Assembly: GCA_037179335.1 (NCBI GenBank)
Contig: JAKZHN010000003.1
Location: forward strand, 806,001-870,000
Direction: 5' to 3'
DNA length: 64,000 bases
From: Cyclaneusma minus
Taxonomy: Eukaryota > Ascomycota > Leotiomycetes > Marthamycetales > Marthamycetaceae
The notes below the pieces were generated by a model. That model ran no database searches, had not been told where the DNA came from, and saw only the letters and a list, made by a program, of their open reading frames with translations. How positions within the stretch are numbered: the first letter of the stretch is position 1; every line of letters starts with the position of its first letter. Positions 24,410 through 36,425 of the stretch are shown here, in pieces. The translations under genes and the position numbers were made by a program.

Positions 24410-24780
24410 AAGAGTCAAAGGAGCTTGTGGTGTATTATCTCCGATTCTGATATCTGTATGCATTTGGGGAGGCGTTGATATGGCATTCTGTGACTATGGG
24501 GCTGTACTGTATCACCCGTGAAGAGATGTAAGATGTGAAGGGCAAACATATGCCACACTCACAATATTTTTGTTCAGATGCACGCCAGTGATGCCACTAG
24601 CATTGTAAAACTTTGTGGCAAGTCCAAGATACGGCGATGCTATGAGAGCTTCTGAGCGTCTGAAAATATGAGTCTATGACACAGGCTGTTCGTTGTTTCT
24701 CGCTGTCAGAGATTGATGAAATTGAGTGAAGTCATGACATTTCGCTGATGACTGCAGCTGTTCCCGATCATATGGCAGAA
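24410..24780. other. TyrRS 3' flank, no gene seen
   Basis: Untranslated and intergenic sequence running into the 19-bp repeat field. Confidence 0.4.
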
Positions 24781-24799
24781 CTCAAGTTATTGCACTTGT

Positions 24800-25262
24800 T
24801 TCGTATTATCGTAATTTCTCTGAATCACTGAAATGGCCCCAGATCATCATGGGTGAACTAGTTCACTGAAGCTATCGCAAGTCACCAGGCAAACAAAGAT
24901 CAACCGAGTACTTGCAGTTGCTCCACATCACCGGAATCATTCCAATTCACTGAAGCTACCCCAACTCACAAGTCTCCAGGTATAACCCAAGTAACTGCGG
25001 TAATTCAAAGTAACTGCGGTTATTCACAGTAACTGTGGTTATTCCAAATTATTGCGGTTATTCCAAAGTATGTCAGTTATTCCAAATTGCTGGAGCTTTC
25101 CTGGATTACAAGATCGTTACCAATTACCAGACCACTGAAATTAGACCAGATCGTCGATATCCTGCCAAAGTAGCAGAACTGACCCGTGCCCCTGAACACA
25201 TAGCAGATCACTGAAACGATACCAAATCCAAAGCATCTTACCAGTCCCTGTTGATCTGTCGA
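24800..25262. repeat. Diverged 19-bp tandem repeat field
   Basis: The clearest part is 24991-25095, six units at exact 19-bp steps with cores at 24992, 25011, 25030, 25049, 25068 and 25087. The core is TAACTGCGGTTATTCCAA. Flanking sequence on both sides carries more decayed copies (CACTGAAGCTACCCCAA near 24957 and others). The CTGCGGTAA core equals the middle box of an array 3 cluster at 57556, tying this field to the phased-box family. Confidence 0.75.
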
Positions 25263-25264
25263 AG

Positions 25265-25790
25265 CCATGCGTCTCGGTCAGATTAGAATGAATCTACCAG
25301 ACATAGCTTAGTTCCCCTGAGCCATGCATCTTGTTCAGTTTAAGGACAACTTGCTAGACGTAGATTGTTCCATCAGGCCCATGTGTTGCGATTATTTCAA
25401 CAACAACCCATCGACCAAAATTTGATCTCCTAAGACCATATATCTCGTTCAGATCAAGAACTACTTATCGAACGTAGGCTGATTTCTCGAGCCCATAAAT
25501 CCCAGTCAGTTCAAAAAGAAGCTACTGGACGTAGATAGCTTCACTGAACCCATACTTCTCGCTCGGTTCAAGTTCAACTTACCAATATAGGCTGATTCCC
25601 TGTAGCCATATGTCTCGGTCAGTTTAAAACAGCTCTTTCGGGCGTAGATAGCCTAACCAGAGCGATGGGTAGCTTCCAGGTCAAAAAAATCCTACCGGGC
25701 ACAATTTAGTTCACCGGAGCCATGCGTCTCGATCAGTTCGAGCTGCGTCCACCGGACGCAGTCTGACTCCTCAGGCCCAACTTTACTTTC
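25265..25790 (+). repeat. 57-bp tandem repeat, nine full units and a partial tenth
   Basis: Phase markers (CCAT, or CGAT/CCAA) fall at 25265, 25322, 25379, 25436, 25493, 25549, 25606, 25663, 25720 and 25777, a 57-bp period with one 56-bp step. Units share GCCATGCGTCTCGGTCAGTT, then ACGTAGAYTG and a final YTGAGCC. Copies are heavily diverged but register is kept. 57 is three times 19, the period of the adjacent field. The last unit runs into the leader of the first small-protein gene, and one unit recurs in front of the second, so the repeat is part of their promoters. Confidence 0.85.
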
Positions 25791-25873
25791 TGTGCCAAAG
25801 TCGAACCTCGAACTTCACCACCAACACCAACACTCACACCAACCCCCGCAACACCACAACCAAGTCAATCAAG

Positions 25874-26370
25874 ATGGTGTATCCCATTTTGGAAGAGTTC
25901 CTGGTCACCTACGGCCCCCGTAAGTTCTTCCGTCTTCTCAATACTGCACGTGACAGAAACTTACCAAATCCCAGTCATGCTGTTCGTTCTTGGCCTCGGG
26001 GGCCTCGCCGGCCTCATCACGTGGCTCAAAGCTCGTGGTGCTGCCCCCGCTGCCCCCGCTGCCAATCCACCCGCCCCCACCGACCACGCTGCCGCCTCGG
26101 CCCAGCCTCCCATCGAGTTGCAGGACCTCGAGGCAGGTCAAGGGTAAGTAACCAGAGCCTGGGAAGGGGATTTGGAAGTGTGAAGCTGACGTGTTCTCGA
26201 TCAGGGGACTGGCCTCTGCTGCCGCTCCCGTTTCTGGCGCTTCGTCGCCCGGCCCCTCCCTTGCCGGCGAAGCAGAGGAGGAGGAAGAAGAGGAGGAGGA
26301 GGAAGAAGAGAAGGAGGGAGAGGGAGAAGGAGCTCGCGTGGTTCGGGTCCTGGCTTTGGAGCTGGCCTGA
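25874..26370 (+). CDS. Small single-pass membrane protein with acidic tail, paralogue A
   Basis: Exons 25874-25919, 25975-26143 and 26205-26370 (donors GTAAGT, acceptors CAG; phases 1 and 2) give 126 residues. Layout: short N-terminus, one hydrophobic helix (about residues 16-33, LMLFVLGLGGLAGLI), a Pro/Ala linker, a conserved PIELQDLEAGQG block, an Ala/Ser stretch, a run of about 13 Glu, and the tail RVVRVLALELA. The family is not recognised. Both introns match those of the next gene in position and phase, which proves recent shared ancestry. The run of Glu is encoded by GAG/GAA repeats. The gene lies directly after the 57-bp repeat. Confidence 0.75.
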
Positions 26371-26544
26371 GCAACGGGGATGAAGATGGGGATTTGGCTT
26401 GTGTCTGGGTTTGCTGGGGAGTTTCTTTTTGTAAGATAAGAAGCAAACCAAAGTGACCGCCTCCTGAAGCATTAACTTGACATGCCTGTGTGCTTCACCA
26501 GTGACTAAAAAAATGTGAATTCGTACCTCAATCCCCAAGCCAGC

Positions 26545-26706
26545 CATCGACTGCCCACATGTTGTCGATGATCTGGCCGCCACCGGGCGTGGTCTGGTTC
26601 CTCAGGCCCAAATTCACCTTCCCTTCCCAAATCTCTCCCTCGAACTTCGCCATCAACACCAACTTCACATCGCACTTCCGAACCACAAAATCAAATTCAG
26701 TTCAAG
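26545..26706 (+). repeat. Duplicated promoter block of the small-protein pair
   Basis: The ACTGCCCACATGTTGTCG segment, the 57-bp-type unit and the CTCAGGCCCAA...CTCGAACTTC leader match the leader of paralogue A (25720-25830). A third, partial copy at about 27390-27470 follows paralogue B with no third gene behind it, marking an abandoned duplication unit. Confidence 0.65.
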
Positions 26707-27208
26707 ATGAGTCCAAACTGGGTCGTCTACCTCTCCGCCTTCGGCGGCAGTAAGTTCTCCCACATCTATTCTCTTCTCAATGCAACAGAAACTCACCATC
26801 TCCCAGTTGTGCTCCTCTTTGTTTTCCTCTCCAATCTCGGTCGGCTCATTCAATGGGTCGACGCACTCCTGCACCCCGTGGCCGCCATCATGGCAGCCCA
26901 AGCTCCAATTGAGCTTGATGACCTCGAGGGAGGTCAGGGGTAAGTGATCAGAGCTTCGAAAGGGGTATTTGGAACTGTAAAGCTGACGTGTGTGCGACAG
27001 TGGTCTTGCCTCCGCCGCCGCTCCCATCGCCGGCGCCTCTCCCGCTGCTTCTGCTGGCCCTCTCTCCGCCGCCGCCGCCGCCACCGCCACCACCGAAGAA
27101 GAAGGAGAAGAAGAGGAAGAGATAGAGGAGGAGGAAGAGGCGGAGGAAGAGGAAGAGAAGGAGGAGGAAGAGGGTCGTCCTGTTCGTGTCTTGGCGCTCC
27201 AGTTTTGA
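26707..27208 (+). CDS. Small single-pass membrane protein with acidic tail, paralogue B
   Basis: Exons 26707-26749, 26807-26939 and 27001-27208, with the same phases (1 and 2) as paralogue A, give 127 residues. Layout as in A: hydrophobic helix (VLLFVFLSNLGRLI), PIELDDLEGGQGGLAS, an Ala-rich stretch, a Glu-rich tail of about 30 residues, and the terminus RPVRVLALQF. Only the helix, the IELxDLExGQGGLAS block and the RVLAL end are well kept. I infer a membrane-anchored protein with a disordered acidic tail, but topology and function are unknown. Confidence 0.75.
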
Positions 27209-28415
27209 GCAATCGGGGGGTGTGTCTGCTGGGCTCGGGGGTGTCTGCTTGTTTGCTGGGTCTGGGCGGGGAAGTAGAGAGTGAGAGCAAGCAATCCCCC
27301 TGAAAGTGAAGCTTCCACTGCTTGGATGTGCCATCTGTGATACATTTGAAGCAGCAAACTGCTCAAATGATGTGAATTTGAACGTCGATCCCCAATTCTC
27401 AGCCTAACATCGACTGCCCACATGTTGTCGTCAGTCTTGCCCACACCCAGACATGACTCTTCCCCCCGGTACCAAGTGAATTGCCCAGATAGAGGCCTTC
27501 CCAAGGCTTTGGGGACGTAGAAAAGATATAATCCTACGTAATAAGACCTGTAGAATCGATCTCGTGCCTCAAATTGCTGTTTCCGTGGCTGAAAGCCGCC
27601 CCCATTTCGTAGATCGAGCCCTTCCGGGGCGGGCATCGTGAGATTCACCTGCGACCTCAGGCTGCAGGTCTGACGATGTCATAGCTGCATCCTGCCCCCC
27701 GCCAAAGCCGCCAAAGAAAGAACCAAGTGAAGCACAACGACAGTACGAAATACGACCTACCTTCACGTCACCCACCTTCGAATTTTCCAGCTTCGAATCA
27801 TCCTTGTGCTTCACGTCTTCGAAGAGCCTGCGACACTCGAAGCAGCCTCGAAGATCGAACTCGAGCTCGCCGTCGCGCCCAGCGCCGAAGGAGAGGAGTC
27901 CCAAAGTAGCGACAGCCTCTCGCCGGTTGTGAAGGGCATCTCCTCCCTGGAAAAGGTCAGTACAGAAGTCCCTGGAGGCTGCCGTCGCGAGAATCATGCT
28001 GACTTCTAGCTCCAAGCAGACGAAGACAAAGTCCCCTGCCGATCGACGACTCCTCCGACCCCGAGCCAGCGAACATCGAGAGATCAAAGCCAATGCGTAC
28101 GGCTACGAGCGCAATCCTCACCATCTCAAGATCGGCATGCAAGACCCCATGGCCCGGCGATCTGGCGCTGTACATGGACGACACCTTCGCGCCAGAAACC
28201 CGACCAGTGATCGAGAACGCTCCCGGAATCGCACAATCGGTCGAGGAGGAGATTGTTCAGCCACACGTAGGCGAGCCTGTTGAAGATTTCGAGCCTGCTG
28301 AAGCCTTCAAGAATGAGTACGCTCTGATCCCCAAGAGCGAAGACTTCCAGTCTTCTGGAGCAAGCCTCTCCTGCTTTCGCCGAACGTTCTACGCCTTCCG
28401 CGAAGAGGAGCAGTC

Positions 28416-28915
28416 ACGGCTCTCCTCCCTCCTCCTTCCCCCTGAACACGTCCACGGGAGCCGGCACCCAGAGCCAACCGTCGAATGTGCGTCCTCCTCG
28501 CGAGCACCAACACATCCAGCAATATCTGGTCAGCTCCAGCGACGGTAGCCGCCTCCATCGACAGTCGCATCAATCGAGCGACCGAAATGGAATGCCTGAA
28601 CGATGACTGCGGCTGCGGTGCCGCCTGCCAAAACCACCTATAAAAGGGGCTCGAGATCCACGACTTCTGGAGCAAGCCGCACTTGTTCTCGTGCATGTTA
28701 CTACGCCACCAGCCCAGAGACGTCGTCATGGCTCTGCCCCCTCCTTCCTCCCCCTGCTCACGTCCATGGTGGTTCGAGCGTCCGGCGTACTTACGACGGC
28801 GTCTGTGGGAGCTGGCACCCGAAGCCTGCCGTCGAATGTGCGTCCTCGCCGCGAGGATCATACATCAAGCAGCACCTGGTTCTCTCCAGCGACGGTAGCC
28901 GCCTCGATCGACAGG
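28416..28915 (+). repeat. Direct repeat of about 150 bp, copies near 28416 and 28740
   Basis: Both copies run from CTCCTCC...CCCCCTG through GTCGAATGTGCGTCCTC to CAGCGACGGTAGCCGCC, about 330 bp apart. The first copy leads into the AWS-like fragment; the second does not. Confidence 0.6.
28566..28640 (+). pseudogene. AWS-domain fragment of a SET2-type histone H3K36 methyltransferase
   Basis: One frame reads INRATEMECLNDDCGCGAA then CQNH, matching the zinc-binding AWS motif that precedes the SET domain of Set2 proteins (INRA...MEC...DCxCGxxCQN). All expected Cys are present in this stretch. The frame then runs straight into the TATAAAAGG of a promoter cassette where the protein would continue, and no SET domain follows. 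It is therefore a fragment, not a working gene. Confidence 0.6.
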
Positions 28916-29119
28916 TGGTCAGGCCATTGCCCACTTCACCTCCCCCGAATGAAGATCACTTCTTCGACATGCCACGACCACCAGTCGAAGAAGGGATCTT
29001 CATTCATCTCCGTGGAGGACTCGTCGTTCTTCGAGGGTGAAGATGAAGACGAGGACCTGATCGACCTTGACTTCGACGGTAGCGGCGACAACTTCGGCAG
29101 CACCGCCCCACGTGGCATC

Positions 29120-29225
29120 AATCGTGTTGCCGAATTGTTCAACGAGGCAACTGAGAACAAGCACAACGTGACCCCGATGCAAGTCGCTGTCAAGTACGCC
29201 AAGATTCTCTAAGTCCATTGCGTAT
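29120..29225 (+). pseudogene. Duplicated C-terminal exon piece ending VTPMQVAVKYAKIL, copy 1
   Basis: The frame ends KHNVTPMQVAVKYAKIL-stop. The second copy at 31120-31220 has the same terminus and conserved 3' flank (TAAGTCCATT), with mostly third-position changes in the shared part, which suggests it diverged while coding. Parent protein not recognised. Confidence 0.5.
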
Positions 29226-31119
29226 TTGCAGTGGCTCGGCGACAGTGCAAGGGCGTGTCTATCGGGTTCCCTATATAAGGGACCCGAGATCCAGATCTTT
29301 GGGAGCAAGTCTTTTTCGTTCTTGGAACGTTTCCATGCCCCTCCGTTGGCAGCTGCACTTCGGTGTGTTCCTCTGCGTCCCTTCAGTATAAAAGGGCAAC
29401 GAAGAAGCGGAGGATACGCTCAAGGGTACACGCGTGGCACCCAGAGCTCGTCGCGGGCCACCACCGGATGTGCTGGCTGCTGTCTCACGGTGGATACACC
29501 GCGTAGAAGTATGTGGCTCCTCTTCTCCTGGGCTCACCCCCGACAAACCAGCCCACCGCGGCTTCTCCCAACTGCCTGCCGTGCCCAATACTTCGTCCCA
29601 GCCAAGGCTTGACCAAGACCGTGGCTGCTCTCCGAGCCAAGGCCGCCTCTCGCAAGGAAGCTGCTCCTCGCAAAAAGGCTACGGCCAAGAAGATTGCCTC
29701 GGACAACGAAGATGAGGACGAGGAGCTTGCCGATGCCACTTCCCCCAAGCCCGTCGCCAAGAAATGTCTCCCCGTAACTCATGATCGCGATCATGAGTTC
29801 AGACTCTTCTGCCTCGGGTGGAAAGAACCCATCCTATAAACGAGGAAGAATAATGGGGCTGGAACTGAACATTACGCTCAAGTCTGATACACAGAAGTTC
29901 AAGGAATTTCTGGCGCAATATGCGGCCGACGACAGCGAGGATGATGAAGACGACGAGGGCAATGTGAAAGGACCGAGGCTGAGTCCTCGATCCTGGACGG
30001 CCTGCTAAGCCCAAGGCAAACACCTCTGCCACACGCGCCGCTGCTCCCAAGAAGGTCAACCGTCCTGCTGGCGTTACGAAGAAGAAGGCTCCGGCCAAGT
30101 CGTCGTTCACCCCAAGGCCATTTCGACCATCAATGGCGAATGCGGAAAGTCGAGACGGAAATCTTGGCTGAGGCCGGATGCATTGTGAACCAGCCCATCG
30201 AAGCCTGTGTCGAGGACCTGCTTGAAGTTGGAACTCTTGTTCACAAAGTGAGCAAGTTTATCGGCGCCAGCTGTTCGTCCAAGCAGGTTCCCCAATTTCC
30301 AGCGTTCTTTCCCTCGCCAGATCACACCTCGTGGTTGGCTCAAGTTGGCCCAAGACCTGACGAATAACTCCAAAGCCTGGGACAGAAAAGGCTTGCTTCG
30401 AAGAGGGCTCGATGACCGCCCAGGAACGAGAAATCGAGGACCCAACGTTGATCTGATGCAGCAGATCAAGACCATGTTCGGGTCGACGGCGATGAACGAG
30501 GAGATGGAAGGCTCGGGCACAGCCCATTTTGTGGCTCCAGAAATCCTTGGAAACGTCGCCGACGCTTTTGGCAAGCTCCCGCTACTCAGGATGACAAAAA
30601 CGATGATGGCACCATCGGTGGTATGCCCGAGGCGGATACCGAGTCCTGCTGGTCTGTCTGAACGACATCGCCGGTGGCTCAGCCATCAATGTGAGTGGAG
30701 ACCCGGACGCCGACAATGATTTCGGAATCGGCGGCAGCGACAGGTGCAAGGAAGACGAGGAGAGATGCGCTGGATTCCCTACTTAAGGAGTCCACAGTCC
30801 AAGTCTTCTGGAGCAAACCTCCTTCGTCGACAACCGTCCAGGTCCTGGTTCGTCGTCTTGGGCGAGCGCCAAGGTTGGCGCTGAGTTCCTCTGGTTGCAT
30901 GGGGAGGCGTCATTGCTGGTTCCCGGTGAAAACTCGACTGGCATCTTTTGTGAGAAGCGCCCTTTTGAGAATGACAACGGTGGACTGGCAGCTGTCATGA
31001 CTGTCCCCTCTGCCTCCGGTGATCACCGCCGTTCGTGGTTTCTGCCACCGATCTCTGGTGTGACAAGTCGACGCCGTCGGTGCGTCTCTCCTTTCGCGAA
31101 TGCTTGGAATTTCGTGATG

Positions 31120-31220
31120 CCGAAATGTTCAATCAGCGAACCGGCCACAAGCACAATGTGACCCCGATGCAAGTCGCGGTCAAGTACGCCAAAATCCTCT
31201 AAGTCCATTCCATATTTGCA
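31120..31220 (+). pseudogene. Duplicated C-terminal exon piece, copy 2
   Basis: Same KHNVTPMQVAVKYAKIL-stop end as the copy at 29120, and the same TAAGTCCATT flank. A WCDKST piece about 80 bp upstream recurs at about 36560. Confidence 0.5.
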
Positions 31221-34200
31221 TGACCTCAAGAAGGCACGTCTGCTTTGGGTTTTGACTCTGCTGAATCGCTCGGACGTTGTGATTCGGAGATGAGTCTTGA
31301 CAACCGACTGAGACAGGACCAACTGTCTCATCGCGAACCAACAGCGAGAGCCAGAGATCGACTCGAACGAGGAATGCCCGAGTGCCCAACTACTTAAGGG
31401 TCTGGAGGCTCAGATCTTCTGGAGCAAGTTCTTTTTCTCTTCGCTCGTGCATGATGTCCTGCGTTCGTGTTGTCGGTCGCTCGCGCGGGTTGACAAGAAG
31501 GGCAAGACCATCTGGCTGAAGACCGAGGTCCGACTGAACCACGACTGGGCAGTCGAGTTCATCCCGAGCTCGAGGAGAAGAGCGGAGATCTCTGGTCGTT
31601 GATGATCTCAGCGCCAGGGCCTCAATTCGACGTTCGGAAGCCGGAATCACCAAGTCCGGCCTCTTTGCCGGTTCCTGTCGCAGCCGTTCTCGCATTACTG
31701 CTGACAATGTCGACCCCAAGTATGCCCGCCTGGCCAACTTGAACAGTGTCAACAAATCCCCGCAACTTGTCTGGCCCTGAATCGCGGTTGCTGCTGTCGT
31801 CTTCTCCGGCGGCTCGTCATCGAGTTCATGGGTGGATGAGTCCGAGGAACGCCCGAGCCCCCAACTACTTAAAGGGCTCGAGGCTCAGGTCTTTTGGAAC
31901 AAGTGGCGCTGTTTCGTCTGCAATGTTCTACGTCCTTGATTCAAGGTCTCGGTTTCTGCGTGCGGGTGATAAGAAAAGCAAAGCCATGTCCTGGCCTCTG
32001 GCTCGCTCCACACAGCGCCAGGGGCCACGGCTCGTCTGCGCCTGCATGGTGGTTGCTGCTGTCGTCGGAAAGTCGATTGACGCAAGGGGCAGCTTGCCAG
32101 CGAGTCGCGAGAGACCAAGCAGCATAAGTCTCTGGCGGCTCGTCGTCGAGTCGCCCGACACGATGATGCACGCATCGTGTCTGGCGGCTTGGTGTCGAGT
32201 TCTGGATGGACAATGACCGGAGCGGCGACTTTGACCCTGATGAGGACCGTCGCAACCCGGTCGTTGGTGCACCAAAAGAACATCCTCGGAAACGGAGACG
32301 GGCACAAACCTATGCAGCGGATTGTCCTCCAATGGGTCCGAAATGTGCCAATGGAGGACCGGTCTTCTGCTTCCTCAAAGCTAAGCAAAAACCCCTGAAG
32401 ACCTTCGAGACCACCGCCCACGCTCCTGAATCCACGCCTACTGGCAACATTTGGCGGTAGGTGGTGGTCAATGTGGCGTGGGCTCAGGTGATGTGAGTAG
32501 TGTGTCGAGAAAGTTGTCGATCGACACCGACATGAAAGAGCTCGCCGCCAACAGAGGCCAGACTCTCTGTCCACCGCCGAGCCTCCGGACTGCCGTCATC
32601 TTCTCGGCGCATGATCAGTTGCGATTGGAAGTACATCGTCGACAAGATCGACGTCTGCTTGCCTTCCGTCTCCGAGACCGGCCAGTGTCGTTGGCTGCGA
32701 CAACATGTCGATGATCATGTGGCCTCCCTGCTGGCAAGACGAAGAGACCGAAGATGCGCCGAGTCGCCTACTTAAGGGACTCAGAATCCGCCACTTCTGC
32801 GAACAAGTCCCTTCTGTCTGTGGACAGCGTTTTATGCGCGGTGGTTCTGCCCAGCAGAACTCTGAGCAAAGCCTCCACAGGGTTCCATCCATGCTCAACA
32901 TGAACACGGGCCCTGTGCCCAGAGACGACGAGCAGCGTGCAACCAGCTTTGCTGCTCAAGCAGGCAATCGCGCCTTGTCCCTGACAGTGACATTGTTGCC
33001 TTCTGTATGGAGCCTGACTCGAAGAAGCGTCCCAAGGTCGCTGAAGTCCAAGCGCATCCGTACATCGCCGGCACCGAAGAGAAACTACCGTCCGCAGTGG
33101 TGGCTGCGGTTCTCGACGGTAGTCGCGGCTATTGATAGTGCATCGGATGATCTGGTGGCTGCTGATTCGAAGTCCGACGAAGAATCCGACAAGATGCAGC
33201 GCATGAATGGCCGTCGTTCGTGGGCGCCTTCACCACAACTGCTCTTCATCCTCGGTCAATCCCAAGATAACCTCTTTGAACCAGAGCTGACGCAGACGTC
33301 CTGCTTGCCACGCGCCCAGATTTCCTCTCTGCGCCTCCAAGTGCAGGCTGTCTGACTCCGTGGTTAGGCATCTGCTGCTCCACCGCCAGAATCGGGCCAC
33401 TTCGAAGACCCTCGTCGACCCTGCTTCCACCAGCCACCCTGGACTCTCGGACCAGACAGCCGCCAGTCAACCCATTCGCGACTTGCTCGATGATTCCTTG
33501 CTCAATGACGACATGCTCTTACTCGATGGCCCAATCAACTCTCTGATACCCTTTCTTTCGTGGGAGTTGCTGACCCCGAGCAGACCCAATGTGCCGACAA
33601 GCCAACGGACTCAAGCAGACCAAAGAGGCAAGAGGCCGGCCAGGAACAACAGACAGGCCAAGGACGGCGAGCAGAGTCTGATCAAGAACGGCGAGAAGGG
33701 TCCGATCAAGGGTAGCGAGCGGGATCAGTGAGGGAATGTGGTGGGGCAATGCGTTGACTTAAGGCGTTGAAACCCTAAAGTCAAAGCTGTCATCTCAGAC
33801 AGGCTCGGTACCCCAACTACAGGAACGAACATGGGCGTATTGCCTCTTCTGGACGACGAGCCCTTGAGAATCGCCAACCCATGGATCCCCTTTGGCAGAG
33901 CACATCATTCAGCTCGAATCCAACGTCGGCGTCCCCAGTTATGTCGACAAGCACCCGCTCACCAACATGTGCAAGCTCGCCGCCGCGAGTCATCTCATTT
34001 TGATGATCGAGCTAACCGCGAAGGAGAGGACGGACGTTCATTCTTCGATGACCGGAACAACTACCGAGGCCGTATCTGGTTTGGATTTGGTTGGAAGGGG
34101 GTATGGCTGGGAGTCGCTTGGGCGGAATACATTGCTGGGTATCAAACACATTCGTGATAGATTAGAAAATGCAATAGTTGGATCTTCTGTAACCTGCTCT

Positions 34201-34643
34201 TCCATGATGTGATTGACGTGAAACCCCTCGTTCGCAACATGAGCCAAGTCATCGGCCTGAATCATGATTGATGCAGATGTTTGAGAAGATGGCTCATCAC
34301 GGCGCCAGTGACTCCTAAGACCCAAGCTTGGCTGAACTCTTCCTCTTCAAGCGACAGCAGTTGCCATTCGTGACAGTGACCTCGAGATTCAAGGGCTGAT
34401 ACCACATAAAGATGCAAGAATTTGCCCACATGCCTCAAGAAACAGAGTCAGCTGTGGTTCCCCTATTTAAGGGGTCCAGAATCCAGATCTTCTGATGCCA
34501 AGCTTCTTTGGATTTCGAACTCTTGCGCATGTCACGCCTGTGTGGTCTCGGACTATCGGGAAGTGAGTCGTGATCCCTGGATTTGCACCACTTCCTCTTC
34601 AGTTTCCTGATAAACTTGACCGTCTGAAGTTCTTTAGACGAAT

Positions 34644-34746
34644 CCAAGTACTTGCAATCAACCCAAGTGATTGTGATCAATCCAAGTAGCTGTAGTCGAT
34701 CTAAGTAACCTTGGCCAATCCAAGTAATTGTGAACAATTCCATTTG
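34644..34746. repeat. 19-bp tandem repeat, five to six units
   Basis: Cores CCAAGT or CTAAGT fall at 34644, 34663, 34682, 34701 and 34720, with a weak one at 34740; steps are 19 bp, the last 20. Unit AATCCAAGTANTTGNGATC resembles the 24991 repeat read in a shifted register (ATTCCAAGTAACTGCGG). It begins 180 bp after the TATA-like box at 34464, the usual unit spacing. Confidence 0.7.
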
Positions 34747-35757
34747 CGCTGAGAGTCTTTTGTCATTTGCATCGATTGCTCACAAACTTGCGGTTGGACT
34801 GTTCTTGGCTTCAACCGCATGTCCGCGATCAATAGTAAACCGTAGAATGTAGTCTTCTGAGAGTGATGTGAAGACAAGAGATGAAGACAAGAGATGAAGA
34901 CATCAAAGCAGATCTGAAGGCTGACCGTGAGTGAACGATTAGACGGTCCATGAAGGCCGATCAGTTGCTCAAAGGAACGAAAGAGACGGATGCCCGCATG
35001 ATAGCTGCCGGTGAACCACTGCTCTTCTCTTCCAATTCTTGCGACGACATCATCGTCGCTCAGTAGCTCATGAAGTTCGTCCGGTACCACGTTGTTGACA
35101 GCTTGGAGCTCGAGTTTTTGAACCTCACCGTCCACATTCACGGCGCCCCCAATCGTCGACCACAACGCCAGCCACTCCTTCACCCCTCTCAACGCCTCCA
35201 CGTGACCTGATCACGTGGTTCGACCATGCCATATCGACAGGGATGTGCCTTGTTCGCAAAGATCTTCGAAGTACTTAAGGATTCCGAGTCCCGCCAGTCC
35301 TGGAGCAAGCCTCTCTTCCTTCCGTCTCGTATTCTACGAAGCCTCGACTCTCGAGCAGCATTTTCTTCGAGGATCGTACCGAGAACGACAACTACGATAC
35401 CGAGTCGTATGAGAATGGCGGCAGTGGTAAGTCTTCACGTTGCTTAGCATCCTGTCCTTTCGATCGATCATACTGACTCCAGCTCCAGATCTTGGTGTGA
35501 ACGGCTCTCCCAGCCCGTACACCCCCGGCAACCTGCAGAACGTCGTCGAGTGCCAGCAAGGCGCCTGCCCACGCCAGCTGTCTCACGACGGCACCAGCTT
35601 CCTCGCCGTGGAACGCAGCGCCCAGCTGGGCAATCCGGTGGGACTCCGACGAGACAGTGCCAATAACAGCAGCTGCGCCGAACGAAGGATGGACGTTGCT
35701 GGCGAGGCACTCCTCTCACTGCCCAATGCCTGCCGTCATTCGAGTGGGCGACCGTCG

Positions 35758-36425
35758 GATGTGGTCGTCGCTTGAAATCATGAAGACCATCTCAAGGTAA
35801 GTCAGAGGGCCTTTGAACTATTTAAGAATCCCAAGCTGACGCAGATTCTGGAGCAGGTCTCTCTTTCTTTCGTCCAATCAATAATGCCTGGGATGTTTTG
35901 GGTGGGAAGGGGTGGCGAGACTCTTGGCCAAAGCCAACAGCAAGGCCAACGGCGAGAAGGCCGACGCCACCCCTCCCAAGCCCGTCGTTAAGAAGGCTGC
36001 TGCCAAGGCCAAGGCAGCTCCAAAGACCAAGAAGGCCGCCGCTGCCAAGAAGGTCGTTCCCGAGACCACCTCCTCCGACGAGGTTGACATCGACGCCGCT
36101 ACCCCTGCCAAGACCAACGGCAAGAAGGTCACCCCCGCCGTCGACGACGAGGATTCGGGGTCTCTCGAGGCCGCCGGTCGCAAGACCGATGAGCAGTTGT
36201 CCTGCTGTCGATCGTTGTTCGTTCTCCCTGCCACTACTCAAGTAGACGAAGAAGAGCCGGAATGGGATGAGAACGATTCGGAGGAGGACGCACGACAAGT
36301 GGTCGTCGCTTGACAAGATGAAGACCACCAAGGGTAAGTCCAGATGACCTCTGAAGTATATAAGAACCCAAGCTGATGCAGATTCTGGAGCAGACCTCTC
36401 TTCTTGTCTTGCAAACCATCATGCT
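35758..36425 (+). repeat. Direct repeat with cassette, copies 539 bp apart
   Basis: The segment from GTGGTCGTCGCTTGA through AAGACCA, GGTAAGT, the TATA-like box and GATTCTGGAGCAG occurs at about 35760 and 36299. Between the copies a KA-rich frame (35912-36180, AAAKAKAAPKTKKAAAAKK) resembles linker segments of chromatin proteins; a similar piece lies at about 29620-29770. Confidence 0.6.

Noticed and set aside
26026..26583. Long minus-strand frames opposite the small-protein genes
   Set aside because: They are antisense shadows of the poly-Glu and Ala-rich exons, visible as Leu/Ser/Pro runs.
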